Assembly: GCA_965261915.1 (NCBI GenBank)
Contig: CBDHDW010000011.1
Span: forward strand, 14,440-78,439
Length of the DNA: 64,000 bases
Reading direction: 5' to 3'
Source of the DNA: JAIBDK01 sp965261915
GTDB taxonomy: Bacteria > Pseudomonadota > Gammaproteobacteria > Arenicellales > Poriferihabitantaceae
Numbering within the stretch: position 1 is the stretch's first letter; each line of letters starts with the position of its first letter. Made by a program: the position numbers and the translations under genes. Below the pieces are notes generated by a model. It was not told where the DNA came from. It made no database searches and saw nothing but the letters and a program-made list of their open reading frames with translations. Positions 1-8,983 of this stretch are shown piece after piece.

Positions 1-138
1 CATTTTGTCGAGGTTCTGAGCCGCGCAGTGCTGCGGGCGCGTTGCTTCCAATTTGACAACGGCGTAACTGCAAAACGCTTCAGACTGCGTATTCCAATGT
101 ATTGGGCAATGTGCTTTAAGTATTCCATTTCGCCCTCC

Positions 139-3100
139 TCACAGCATGTTCAGTTTGGTTATATTGCCATTGCGCCGCGCAAAATCCGTAATCGGCCAGC
201 TCTGCGCTGCACCGACCGGTAAACCATCGACGGTGACAACCTGGCGAAACAGCCGGCCGGGCTGATCCGCGCTGATGCGGTCTTCCCAGACACAGGAAGG
301 CCAGTATTTGTAAGGCAGATGCGCGCCGAGGAAGGTCGCACGCACCAGCCATGCCTTGTTGTTCGGAATGCCCGGATAGTGGTTCAGAAACATCTCGACG
401 GGTTTGCCGAAGCGCAATTCCTGACGATGGCGCAAAAGCGCGTTGGCCACCGCATGCAGACGCACCAGCACCCGGAACCCGTCCCGGTCAAACCAGTCGC
501 CATCATCCCCGCCTGTGCCCTGACCGATGATGCCGGGCAGGTCTGGCGGACAGAGATGATCAAAGACCAGCGGGCGTAATGCAAGATTGTCATAGTCGAG
601 AATATCGGCGGGTTCGGCATCTTCCATCGGATGCGGCGCGTCTACATAAGGCAGCCAGCGCCCGTTTTTTGCCGGGGTATAAAGTGCGTCGCTGACCAGG
701 CGGTCCGGTGCTATGGCGACAGACACCGGATCGCCGTCCAGGCCGTAAGCCTCGCGGCTTTGGAAGATCGAGACCGGCCCCAGCCCGTCCAGGCTTTCAT
801 AGACTGTATCGGTATCCAGGAGCAGGTTGCGCTTTGCGCCGCGCCAGAGAGCCGATGGGGATGGCAAAGACCAGCGCCGTTGTTTACGGCTCACCGGCGG
901 TTCCGGAGCGTCTTCGATGGCGGGGGCAGTGGCGGGTTCGTTTTCCGACGGTATGCTTTTTGGCTGTTCATCAACTTTAAGGTCATCTGCGGTGACGCCT
1001 GCTATGTCCGGCTTTGCATCAGGAGATGTGCCGGCTCTCAGTTTCGCGGCCTCATATAACGACCCCAATATTTTCATGTCTCCAGGGCGCAAATCCGCAG
1101 ATGTTCCAGCCCTGCGACGCGCGCGCTCATAATACGATCCCAGCACGATCCGGTCTTCCGGTCGAAAATCCGCAATTGATGCATCTGGATCCAGTTCATT
1201 GCGGATCAGTTTGTTCAGTTTGTTCAATGCGGTGACATCGGTGCTTTTATGCGCCATTTCCTCAAGTTCAGATCGGGAAATCACTTCATCCGGGCTGTCT
1301 TCGGGGCTTTCCGCTGCGTCAGTCGCAGCACTCTCGTCCGGTGCGCATTCAACAAGATCAAGCTCGTCCCTGACCGCGTCGACCTCGCGCACCCGTTTGT
1401 TCATATCCTTGCGGGTGAAATAGATCGCCTTGGACGCCAGTATGGGTTTGGTTTTGCGGGTAAAAATCAACGAACTGTGCAGGGGAAGCTGTGATATTTC
1501 GGTTTGGGTCAGCAGCGGGATCTCGCGGATTTGTTCAGACTGCCCGGCACTGGTCTGGCCGGAAAACAGCTGGTATTTCGCATTGGACGTTGTGTCGCTT
1601 TGGGTTTTGACAGACACCGTGTGTTTGCCCAGAATGTTTGACAATTCGCGTGCGCGCGCCGCGCTTTGGGCGGCAGAGAAAATCCGCACAGAGGTTGAGT
1701 CGACCCAGGCGTCCGCGCCGCCGTGCCCCCAGATTTTAACCATCTGCCCCCAGGACTGATACATCATCATCAGGTGCAATCCGATGGCGCGGCCTTCGTC
1801 GCGCACCAGCTCAAGTATGTCCATATTGCCAAGGCCTTTGGCCTCGTCAAGGATGAACAGGCGCCGCGCGCGGGGGTTTTCCGGCTGTTCGGTCAACCGC
1901 GCTGCGGTCAACATGCTGGCGAGCAACAAACGGATCATCGGGGCAAAATCCATCAGCACGCTCGACGGGATATTGATGTAGATATCGGTATCGGGTTTGA
2001 GGGCGATTTTGTGTTTTTCGCTGCCTTTGGGGTCGACAACGAAGTTGCGGATATCCTCGAACTCTCCAAAGCTGAACTTGTTGGTGATGCCTTCGATCAG
2101 GCTGACGTAGCTTTTGTCATCCTGGGCCTGAAGCCGCGACAGCTGGTTGCGCACAAAATCCTGTTTTGATTTTTTGGCAATCTTGCTGGCTTCTTTGACG
2201 GCAGCTTCCTTGGATAAGGACAGAAACGATGTGATCGCAAGGGGAACATTCGTGCAATTTCCACTGATGTAATGACAGAGCAACGCGGCCAGAAGCCCAA
2301 CGGAGCGATCGCGCCAATGGTTGGAGTTTTCCGTCGCCCCTGCGCCCGCCGGGATGATTGTTTTGGCCAGCGACAGAAAAACCGAGGGCTGGTTTTTAAT
2401 CAGCGGCGCGAGAATGCGAAACGGATCGAGCCCGTCTCTGGCCGATACTTTAATCGGATTAAACCCCATTTTGCGCCGCGCAGGGGCGGTTCTGGCGTAA
2501 AGATCGCCTTTCGGATCCAGAACAACGACGGGGCCGCGATAGGTCAGGATGTTGGGGATCACGATGCCGGATGTTTTGAAACCAGCGGATTCGGCGCACA
2601 TCAGAACATGCCCGTTGCCGGTTTTGGGCGACATGGTGATCAGGGCGCCTTTGCCTTGCCGCCCCCATGTTTTTGGCAGGCGTTCATCGAAGTCGGGTGT
2701 GTCATGAAGCGGATGGGTTAACTCGCCAAGCACGATCCCGCCGGCGGCGCTGAAATGCTTTTTGACATCTGCGGGGGCCGCCCAATATTCCTTTGGCAGA
2801 TTAATACCCTTATGGCTGCCTGATGTGCGGGTGTTGCGTGAAAGACCCCGCAGTGCTTTAAGCCCGCCGATGCCCCAGCAGCAGATCAGAAAAGCCAGAG
2901 CGCTGAGGCCGAGGGCCAGCCAGTCGAACTGGCTTAACAGGTTCGGATGTTTGAACATCCCGATCAACCCGCGTTCCAGCGTGGACCACAAGAGGCCGAT
3001 CTGCGGGTTCTGGCCCAGACCCGGCGAATAGAGACCCAGAAACCAGATGACCCCGAAGGCCAGGGCGAGATAGCGGGTTTCGCGTATCGCGATATGGCGG

Positions 3101-3285
3101 CGTGTGGCGCCTGCGAGGGCCGTGCAGATGCAACACATGGCCGAGAACGCCCCGACAAGGGCCACTTCCCAGCTGATGATGGCGGTGCGCGGCATGAGGA
3201 ACACCAGCGCGTATGCGACTATGTTCAGGAACGGCCCCCCGATATAAATCAAAAGCATGGCGGTCAGCTTGTTATAGTTATGCAT
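139..3285 (-). CDS. virD4: VirD4/TraG-type type IV secretion coupling ATPase
   Basis: This is the inner-membrane coupling protein that brings the relaxase-DNA complex to the secretion channel. The N-terminus (about residues 10-140) has several hydrophobic helices. The ATPase domain follows, with a P-loop-like AESAGFKTSG near residues 232-241, the TraG-family VVVLDPKGDLY stretch (255-264) and Walker B LFILDEA (477-483). The P-loop has F where most have G before K-T. About 400 C-terminal residues beyond the ATPase core are acidic and proline-rich and are not recognised. The ATG at 3285 overlaps the upstream stop as TGATG, which favours it over a TTG one codon earlier. It ends the block that also holds the TraB-like and muramidase genes. 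Family assignment is secure; VirD4 versus TraG naming is a convention. Confidence 0.93.
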   Translation of the reverse strand: MHNYNKLTAMLLIYIGGPFLNIVAYALVFLMPRTAIISWEVALVGAFSAMCCICTALAGATRRHIAIRETRYLALAFGVIWFLGLYSPGLGQNPQIGLLWSTLERGLIGMFKHPNLLSQFDWLALGLSALAFLICCWGIGGLKALRGLSRNTRTSGSHKGINLPKEYWAAPADVKKHFSAAGGIVLGELTHPLHDTPDFDERLPKTWGRQGKGALITMSPKTGNGHVLMCAESAGFKTSGIVIPNILTYRGPVVVLDPKGDLYARTAPARRKMGFNPIKVSARDGLDPFRILAPLIKNQPSVFLSLAKTIIPAGAGATENSNHWRDRSVGLLAALLCHYISGNCTNVPLAITSFLSLSKEAAVKEASKIAKKSKQDFVRNQLSRLQAQDDKSYVSLIEGITNKFSFGEFEDIRNFVVDPKGSEKHKIALKPDTDIYINIPSSVLMDFAPMIRLLLASMLTAARLTEQPENPRARRLFILDEAKGLGNMDILELVRDEGRAIGLHLMMMYQSWGQMVKIWGHGGADAWVDSTSVRIFSAAQSAARARELSNILGKHTVSVKTQSDTTSNAKYQLFSGQTSAGQSEQIREIPLLTQTEISQLPLHSSLIFTRKTKPILASKAIYFTRKDMNKRVREVDAVRDELDLVECAPDESAATDAAESPEDSPDEVISRSELEEMAHKSTDVTALNKLNKLIRNELDPDASIADFRPEDRIVLGSYYERARRRAGTSADLRPGDMKILGSLYEAAKLRAGTSPDAKPDIAGVTADDLKVDEQPKSIPSENEPATAPAIEDAPEPPVSRKQRRWSLPSPSALWRGAKRNLLLDTDTVYESLDGLGPVSIFQSREAYGLDGDPVSVAIAPDRLVSDALYTPAKNGRWLPYVDAPHPMEDAEPADILDYDNLALRPLVFDHLCPPDLPGIIGQGTGGDDGDWFDRDGFRVLVRLHAVANALLRHRQELRFGKPVEMFLNHYPGIPNNKAWLVRATFLGAHLPYKYWPSCVWEDRISADQPGRLFRQVVTVDGLPVGAAQSWPITDFARRNGNITKLNML

Positions 3286-4472
3286 CAATCCGTCCTTTCC
3301 GGAAGTTTCATGACCAGCATGGTTTTGCCGGCTTCGGCATGGGCGGTTTTAATCCCGAACAGCTGCTCGAACTGGCGGGCAATCTTGCGCCTGAGCCGCC
3401 CGGGTTTCAGAGGCGCGGTCCAGTGGTCATTGGAAAACGTGATGACTTCACGCGAACCGGTAAATCCGATTTGCATCCAGCGATAGAGGCTGAAGCCCTC
3501 AAAGCAGGCCAGAAAGGATGTGTCGGGCAAATATGTCGCGGGTGTCGGCGCCGGGCCGGGCCAAAGGCCGCCGGTGAGGCCGGGAATACCGATGCTCGCC
3601 GCGTATTCCAGTGTCGGCTGCGGGCATGTTTGCGCATCAAAGCGCCACATCTGCCCTTGCCCGTTTGCGGCCCCCTTTGTGGCATTACGCACACCGAGAA
3701 AAACCGTCAGGTTGTTTTCTGTGACCAGCCGACACCATAGGGCGATGGCGGCCTGATTATCAGAGCTGACGAGGTTTTCGCCGGTGATATAGCTGTGTCC
3801 CGGCATCATCCGCCCCGCAAGCCGGGTGTGGTAGCCCCAATCGGTCACGGCCAGCACATCGGATATATCAAGCGTTGCCAGGGAAAAAGCAGGTTGACCG
3901 CGATCCGGCGTGCTGGCGGGGATCCCAAGCAACCCCCAAAGGGGGCCAATGACAATCAGCCCGGCAAGCGCGCAGCCGCGCAACACTGGCCGGGGGATGC
4001 GCTCAATGCCGATTATCGCCAGTGGCAGGGCCAAAAGACCAAAAAGTCCGGTGCCAGGCAGAATGCTTCCCGTCGCCAGCAAAGGATTGCCCGGAAAGAA
4101 CGGCAGGAGCATCAGGGCAAGGCACGCCAGTCCAACGCCGAAATACGCAAATATGAGTGAGATCATAACCGTGGCCGCCACGCCCGCCGGGATAACCCAA
4201 AGCGGATCATAGCCCATCCGGGCAAGACCCCAGCAGGATATGACGGCAATCGCGCCAAAATAGCTGGCGGCCAGTGCAAAGCGCGAGAGTTTCGAGCGGG
4301 TTAAAATTGCAAAGAAAAAAGGAATGGTTGCGACGGCAAAGCTCACGCCTGCGACAAAAAAACCGGTGTAGACCAGGCCCGTCGACAGGATTGCCAGAGC
4401 CATCACCTGCGCCGCCCCCGCGCTGCCCGTGTGCGGTTTTTTCCATAAGTTTCGTAGTCCCTGTCGTTGCAT
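3285..4472 (-). CDS. TraB-like polytopic membrane protein with nitrilase-like periplasmic domain
   Basis: The first ~185 residues are almost entirely hydrophobic helices. The second half is soluble and resembles the carbon-nitrogen-hydrolase-like domain of Ti-plasmid TraB and apolipoprotein N-acyltransferases (stretches such as VFLGVRNATKGAANG and MMPGHSYITGEN). The architecture (polytopic N-terminus plus nitrilase-like domain, about 400 residues) and the place beside virD4 support a TraB-like conjugation accessory role. The exact reaction is unknown. I chose the ATG at 4472 because GGAG lies five bases upstream; a GTG at 4478 would overlap the upstream stop as GTGA. Assignment rests on architecture and context more than on clear motifs. 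Confidence 0.6.
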   Translation of the reverse strand: MQRQGLRNLWKKPHTGSAGAAQVMALAILSTGLVYTGFFVAGVSFAVATIPFFFAILTRSKLSRFALAASYFGAIAVISCWGLARMGYDPLWVIPAGVAATVMISLIFAYFGVGLACLALMLLPFFPGNPLLATGSILPGTGLFGLLALPLAIIGIERIPRPVLRGCALAGLIVIGPLWGLLGIPASTPDRGQPAFSLATLDISDVLAVTDWGYHTRLAGRMMPGHSYITGENLVSSDNQAAIALWCRLVTENNLTVFLGVRNATKGAANGQGQMWRFDAQTCPQPTLEYAASIGIPGLTGGLWPGPAPTPATYLPDTSFLACFEGFSLYRWMQIGFTGSREVITFSNDHWTAPLKPGRLRRKIARQFEQLFGIKTAHAEAGKTMLVMKLPERTD

Positions 4473-4474
4473 GC

Positions 4475-5281
4475 TCACTCCAATACGTAGGGGTCAAATG
4501 TGTAGGTTCTGGTGATGCCTGTGCCTGCCTGCCCCATGGCCTCCCGGATACGATCCCTGCGCGACACGGTTGTGGTGCGCGGCGCCAGCGCGGGGCTGGT
4601 GACGCTGATTTTAAAGGGCGTGGCGCCGAAGGCGGCCAAATTCAGCCGGGGTCGCGCGCGCGTTCGCAGATTAAAGCGGCGTCCTTCCAGCATTGCGAGC
4701 AGGTTTTCCGGCGTTGTCAGCGCCCGGTTTCCGGCAATGCCATGATAGTTTGAGCGGCCCCGTCTGGCCCCGGTTACGCGCGGCAGCGCGGCCCAGATGC
4801 CCGCCAGACAATTGGCAAAAGCAGGGGTGTTGGCGCGGTTCTGGCAGTTGGCAATGAGGTGCGCGCCAAGGCGGTCCTGCATTGCCACATCATAGAGTGC
4901 GGTTCGGTCAATGCGGTGCTTTTTGACCAGTTTTGCCAGGGTGGCCTTGATGATCTGGTATCCGCCCGCCGCCGTGGAGCGTGTATTTTTCAACCCGGCT
5001 TGCCAGGCCATCACCGCGCCCACCGTCATTTGCGTCAGGGGTTTTGGCGGCGCGGTGCGGATGCCGGTATAATAGCTGTCGTAATTGCCCCGTGCCTCAT
5101 AGTGGCGCACGAAGCCCAGAATGGTCCGGTCAGTTGCGCGACCTGCGGCCTGATTTGCTGCTTGGGCGGGTTGAGCGGAACCGATGAATATGGTGGCGAT
5201 CACGGTGGCCAGAATTGCTGAAAACAGCGCGGGGGCGATGCGACCAGTGACCAGATCAGTAAAGGTGTTCAACTTTAGCAT
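4475..5281 (-). CDS. Secreted muramidase / lytic-transglycosylase-like protein (VirB1 role)
   Basis: An N-terminal signal segment ending near AQPAQAAN (about residue 42) exports the protein. The core holds FVRHYEARGNYDSYY, a TQMTVGAVMAWQ helix and STAAGGYQIIKATL, the E...SAAGxYQ pattern of lysozyme-fold phage muramidases. Such enzymes open peptidoglycan locally so that the secretion channel can be built. It is clearly paralogous to the N-terminal half of the adjacent upstream gene (shared TQMTV, AAGxYQ and AGIWAALP stretches). The start has GGAG 8-9 bases upstream. A basic C-terminal tail of about 80 residues is not recognised. Transglycosylase versus hydrolase chemistry cannot be decided from sequence. 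Confidence 0.72.
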   Translation of the reverse strand: MLKLNTFTDLVTGRIAPALFSAILATVIATIFIGSAQPAQAANQAAGRATDRTILGFVRHYEARGNYDSYYTGIRTAPPKPLTQMTVGAVMAWQAGLKNTRSTAAGGYQIIKATLAKLVKKHRIDRTALYDVAMQDRLGAHLIANCQNRANTPAFANCLAGIWAALPRVTGARRGRSNYHGIAGNRALTTPENLLAMLEGRRFNLRTRARPRLNLAAFGATPFKISVTSPALAPRTTTVSRRDRIREAMGQAGTGITRTYTFDPYVLE

Positions 5282-5284
5282 GCG

Positions 5285-6748
5285 TCATGCTCCTTTTGCG
5301 AGTTTGGACATGGCGGACGGCACGGTAATGCAGAGATAGACCACGGTCACATCAATGAGCAGGGTCATCAGCGCCGATTGCAACCCGCTGGTGCCGCCGC
5401 GCAGATCCTGGGCAAAGACCTGCCCGAGATGGGTAATGAGAATGATGGTGGTGATTTGCAGTCCGGCCCCCACGACATAGAAGAAATAGCGCTTTGCATC
5501 ACCGTGAAGTGCCGACAGCCCGCCCAACCCGATCACAATAACCCCGGCGGCGGCCACGATAAACAGCTTGGCCCAGGCCCAGGTCACCAGCCCCATGACA
5601 ATGGCGGTGAGGACCATGACCACAAGCCCGATGGCATAGATAGTGGCCTGAAACGCCCAGCCCAGCGAGGCCACCCCTTCGGAGAAAGAAAACATCAGCA
5701 CGGTTTTTGAGCGGGCATAGCCCGACAGGGAAAACCCGTCACCGCCTGTGGCGTCGGTTCCCGGCCTGAGAGCGGTTTCGGCCACCATGCCGATCACATC
5801 GCCAATGTTAAGGATGAGAAACATAAACAGCCCCACGCTCAGGGTCTTGAAGGCCAGATCGCGCAAGAGACTGGCAAGCGGATCGCCGTCAATGCCGGCG
5901 CGGCCAAAGCGCAGCACCAAATCCACCGTAAAGAGCACCAAAAGCAATGATAGCGCGGCTTTGGGGATGGTGTCGCCGAGCCGGGCACTGAGATCGCGCA
6001 TCGCCGCGATCAGCGCGTTGAAATGTGCCGCCCGCCCGAGGCCGCGCCGGACCTGCCCGGCCAGCCGCTCCACCGCCGCGATATCCATCTCGCATTGCAT
6101 CACCGCCCGGTAACTATTGGCATCAATGAGCGCGTGATTGCGGGCATAGCCTTCATAGACCGACAGCCCCTCCGCCCTGCCGCCGATCTGCGGCAGCGCG
6201 GCCCAGATGCCGGCGATCCGGTTGGCAACCGCCGGAGAATACTCCCCGGAGCGATAGCCCGCCCGGTTCAGAAGATGCAGCGCGATCTTGTCCTGGGCAT
6301 GGCGCCCGAAGACCTCGCCCTTAGCCACCACGCCTTTGTCCAGCATGGATTGCAGGGTCGGGCGAATGACCTGATAGCGCCCGGCCGCACTGGAGACCGA
6401 TGTTTTTGACGCCTGTCTTTGCCAGTCCAGCACTTCGGCGACCGTCATTTGCGTAATGGCGCGCGGGGGGCTGACCGTAACACCGGAATAAACCTGATTA
6501 TAGCCATCGGGCGCTTCCAGACTGGCGATCAGATCCAGCATGGTGGAGGCGGTGCAGGCGACAGCCGCGCTGCCGGATAAAATCAGGCATGTGATGACTG
6601 TGCCGGGAAATCGGGCCACCATCCGGCGCACCCGCCCCGGCAGTACCCGGGCCAACAGCCCGGGGAATACCGGCACAGCCCAAGTCAAGATCGTGCTGAA
6701 CACCTGACACCGCCGCGCCCGACCCGATATGCTGCCGGCATGCTGCAT
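5285..6748 (-). CDS. Muramidase-TrbL/VirB6 fusion protein
   Basis: One reading frame joins two mating-apparatus functions. After a hydrophobic export segment (cleavage likely near AVACTAS, about residue 67) comes a lysozyme-like domain (about 70-225) with EAPDGYNQVYSG, TQMTVAEVLDWQ and SAAGRYQVI. Residues about 250-487 form a TrbL/VirB6-type polytopic domain starting LLLVLFTVDLVLRFG, which closely parallels LLLFLFTVDIVLTIG in the TrbL gene at 9.7-11.0 kb. The junction lies in LGRAAHFNALIAAMRDLSARLGDT. The start overlaps the preceding stop as TGATG; a later ATG near 6622 would give a more standard signal peptide. In most systems these are the separate proteins VirB1 and VirB6, so the fusion is unusual. 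Confidence 0.8.
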   Translation of the reverse strand: MQHAGSISGRARRCQVFSTILTWAVPVFPGLLARVLPGRVRRMVARFPGTVITCLILSGSAAVACTASTMLDLIASLEAPDGYNQVYSGVTVSPPRAITQMTVAEVLDWQRQASKTSVSSAAGRYQVIRPTLQSMLDKGVVAKGEVFGRHAQDKIALHLLNRAGYRSGEYSPAVANRIAGIWAALPQIGGRAEGLSVYEGYARNHALIDANSYRAVMQCEMDIAAVERLAGQVRRGLGRAAHFNALIAAMRDLSARLGDTIPKAALSLLLVLFTVDLVLRFGRAGIDGDPLASLLRDLAFKTLSVGLFMFLILNIGDVIGMVAETALRPGTDATGGDGFSLSGYARSKTVLMFSFSEGVASLGWAFQATIYAIGLVVMVLTAIVMGLVTWAWAKLFIVAAAGVIVIGLGGLSALHGDAKRYFFYVVGAGLQITTIILITHLGQVFAQDLRGGTSGLQSALMTLLIDVTVVYLCITVPSAMSKLAKGA

Positions 6749-6942
6749 CAGCGGTGCTCTACAATGCGCACGACACGGTTTGGATAGACCCGGCTGAACC
6801 TCTCACTGAGAACCTCGCGCGGTGGGGCGGTCTCGTTTTCGGGCAGGCTCATCACATGCGTTCTGACCCCGATACCATCAATCCTTGCCGTCACTTCATA
6901 ACGCGGTGTGCGGTGGATTTTGTATTTCTTGCGGTTACTCAT
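6748..6942 (-). CDS. Small basic hypothetical protein
   Basis: A 64-residue protein beginning MSNRKKYKIHRTPRYEV. I recognise no family. It lies between the thermonuclease and the muramidase-TrbL fusion. The start at 6942 gives an ATGA overlap with the thermonuclease stop, and its own stop overlaps the next start as TGATG. It is therefore translationally coupled on both sides and probably belongs to the transfer operon. An in-frame ATG eight codons upstream (6966) is possible but would break the coupling pattern. Confidence 0.6.
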   Translation of the reverse strand: MSNRKKYKIHRTPRYEVTARIDGIGVRTHVMSLPENETAPPREVLSERFSRVYPNRVVRIVEHR

Positions 6943-7541
6943 TGTTTTTGCTGTCTCCAGTCCCATGGCGGTTGAACGGCGCCCGTCCAGATCCCCAAAC
7001 CGCGCTGGCGTGCGCGCGCCTCCGCAGCACTATAATCGCTTGAATAGCGTCGATAGGCAAAGGCCCAGCCGCTTTGCACCATCCAGGCCCCGATGTCATC
7101 CCCTGCGACATGGCAGCGGGCAATCAGGCGGCCATATCTGTCGCGCTCTATGCCCGAACGCGGGCTCCGACCCGCACAAGAGACACTCCGGCCCGTCAGG
7201 TGTGCGATGAGCCGGGCGGTGGCCACCCGACCGCAGCGCCAGAGCTTGCCGCTCGGTGTGGCGCATCTCTGCGCCTGTTCCGGGGCATCGATGCCCTGCA
7301 GCCGGATGCGCGCGCCGCCGATCTCGATTGTGTCACCATCGATCACCCGCGCTGGCCCGCGCATTGTGTCCTGGTGCAGGCCCGCCGACCGGCTCTGACC
7401 GGTTTTGCCCTGCAATCCGGCCAGGATGTCTCCGGGAAAGCCTTCACTGTGGGTGTTAAAGACAAAACCCGCAGCAAGCCCCGCCACTATTATGAATAAA
7501 GCAATTATGGTTATCGCTGAACGACTTAATTTTGGTCTCAT
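6939..7541 (-). CDS. Membrane-anchored or secreted thermonuclease (SNase-like)
   Basis: A 200-residue protein with an N-terminal hydrophobic anchor (about residues 10-28) and a staphylococcal-nuclease fold. Visible motifs are VIDGDTI (66-72), RLQGIDAPE (80-88) and ERDRYGR, matching the Asp/Arg, Asp/Glu and second Arg positions of the SNase active site. The family cleaves DNA and RNA with calcium; thermonucleases are common passengers of conjugative clusters. The start at 7541 has a GGGAAA ribosome site and excludes upstream repeat sequence that is open in the same frame. The gene starts right next to a palindromic repeat cluster. Its role in transfer is not known. Confidence 0.85.
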   Translation of the reverse strand: MRPKLSRSAITIIALFIIVAGLAAGFVFNTHSEGFPGDILAGLQGKTGQSRSAGLHQDTMRGPARVIDGDTIEIGGARIRLQGIDAPEQAQRCATPSGKLWRCGRVATARLIAHLTGRSVSCAGRSPRSGIERDRYGRLIARCHVAGDDIGAWMVQSGWAFAYRRYSSDYSAAEARARQRGLGIWTGAVQPPWDWRQQKQ

Positions 7542-7585
7542 GTGCTTTCCCGGAATGCACAAGCTACGCATATGCGGTCTCTGAA

Positions 7586-7674
7586 CTTCTCGCGCACGTG
7601 ATGCGCCATTGGCCGGCAGGGCCAACCGGCTTCTCGGGCATGTGATGCCCTGCCATCCCAACGGGCCCGAGAGG
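7586..7674. repeat. Two copies of an interspersed palindromic repeat
   Basis: Two units lie side by side: CTTCTCGCGCACGTGATGCG from 7586 and CTTCTCGGGCATGTGATGCC from 7630, the second closed by GCCCGAGAGG at 7665-7674 to form a hairpin. Related units occur at 18198-18234, 59064-59096, 61104-61136 and 63073-63121. The 7542-7845 gap holds these repeats and one copy of the 7675-7730 element; I see no gene in it. Confidence 0.75.
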
Positions 7675-7730
7675 CTGCCAGTCCAGCGAAGCACATGAGA
7701 TATGATATCAAAGAAAAGTCGTTCAGCTCT
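7675..7730. repeat. Interspersed 56-bp element, copy 1
   Basis: This stretch starts CTGCCAGTCC and contains GATATCAAAGAAAAGTCGT; a second copy at 28655-28713 shares most bases. CTGCCAGTCC also occurs in the palindromic repeat at 63073-63121, which suggests one composite repeat family. It lies in the gap between trbI and the thermonuclease. Function unknown; a shared promoter or operator is possible. Confidence 0.6.
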
Positions 7731-7845
7731 AATGTTGATCCACGTGTGGCACTGGCCGCTGTATCAAGCTCCTGCAACCCTGTGCGTTTCTGTTTTTTAT
7801 GATGGCCCCATAACAAACAGAAACGCTTTATGCCGAAAAACCGTC

Positions 7846-8973
7846 TCATTCCGCACGCCGCCCGGCCAGATAATAATCCTGCTCGATCTGCACATTGAGA
7901 ATGGTGCCGGCCTTGACCGCAAAGCTTGATCCCCGCGACAGCGCGCTTTCAAGATAGCGATCCGCCACCGTGCCGACAGAGGCCTGTGTGGCGGCGCGTG
8001 CGGCGGTGGCAAGATCAGAACTTGTGGTGTTTTTGCGCCCGGCGTTCTGAACCAGGTTCAAAAGGGCGCCACCCAGCAGCGCGGTGACAAAGCCTGTGCG
8101 CCGCCGGCCCTTGAGACCGCTTGCGCCGGCTGCATCAACGCCGCCGGCTTTTTGCAGATCAACGCTCGTGCCATCGGGAAACAGCAGTCTTGTCCAGTAA
8201 ATAAACAGCCGCTTCTGGCCTTGGGCTGCGTCGTCGCCGTATGAGCCAAGCAACATGGAGCCGCGCGGGATCACCACATGCGCGCCGGTGAGCGTGTCAT
8301 AGACATCATTGGTCACCTGCCCCCGGATCAGACCGGGCAGATCCGAGCGGATATCATTGATCAGGCTGGCCGGAATAACGCTGCCGGCGGCGAGCAACTG
8401 GCCGCGCCCGGTTTGTGGCGGGGTTATCAGGGCGGCTGACTGTAAAGTGGCTTGTGGCAGCTCAAACGTCTCTGCTCCCATGCCGGTCTGCCCCGCTTCC
8501 ATTTCTTCAGCAATGACAACGTCTGCCGCGCGCCTCTGCGTCCGGATGCTCTCCACCGTAAACAGGCTTTCGCCAATCGGACTTTCCATCGCGGCGCGGC
8601 GGCGCTCAACGCGCCGCTGGATATCGTCGCGTGCCTGCTGGTCAAGAGCTTGCGCAAGGGATGTATCACCGGCCCCCGCCTGTGTGGGCCCTGCCGCTGT
8701 CACCGGTGCGGCGGTGCTTGTTGCGGGTGCTTGCGCCTCTGCTGCCTGTGTCTGTTTGAGGAGTTTTTCGGCCAGTCGTTCCAACTCGTCAACCCGGGCG
8801 TCCACTTCAGCCGCACTGCGCACCTCGGGGCCTTCGGCCACTTTCTCGCCGCCGCGCAGCCCGTCCATGACGCTCTCCCCGATCCAGGGAAACAAAAGCA
8901 TCACCCCGATCACGATGACCACGCCGGTTGCCATGGAGATCACGACAGATAGAATTGACAGGCCACGTCCCAT
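7846..8973 (-). CDS. trbI: VirB10/TrbI-family mating-channel protein
   Basis: VirB10/TrbI spans both membranes and links ATPase energy to the outer-membrane gate. An N-terminal transmembrane helix (about 12-30) is followed by a coiled coil and an Ala/Pro/Thr-rich linker. The conserved C-terminal domain carries LLAAGSVIPASLINDIRSD and TGAHVVIPRGSMLLGSY, both diagnostic of the family. At 375 residues it is normal length. The ATG at 8973 has GAGGA upstream and lies 10 bp after the trbF stop. It is the last gene of the main trb operon; a repeat-rich 300-bp gap follows. Confidence 0.94.
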   Translation of the reverse strand: MGRGLSILSVVISMATGVVIVIGVMLLFPWIGESVMDGLRGGEKVAEGPEVRSAAEVDARVDELERLAEKLLKQTQAAEAQAPATSTAAPVTAAGPTQAGAGDTSLAQALDQQARDDIQRRVERRRAAMESPIGESLFTVESIRTQRRAADVVIAEEMEAGQTGMGAETFELPQATLQSAALITPPQTGRGQLLAAGSVIPASLINDIRSDLPGLIRGQVTNDVYDTLTGAHVVIPRGSMLLGSYGDDAAQGQKRLFIYWTRLLFPDGTSVDLQKAGGVDAAGASGLKGRRRTGFVTALLGGALLNLVQNAGRKNTTSSDLATAARAATQASVGTVADRYLESALSRGSSFAVKAGTILNVQIEQDYYLAGRRAE

Positions 8974-8983
8974 ATTGATGTCC

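Noticed and set aside
7538..7849. A 103-codon frame upstream of the thermonuclease gene
   Set aside because: It is built from the palindromic repeats and the 56-bp element; no protein-like pattern is present.
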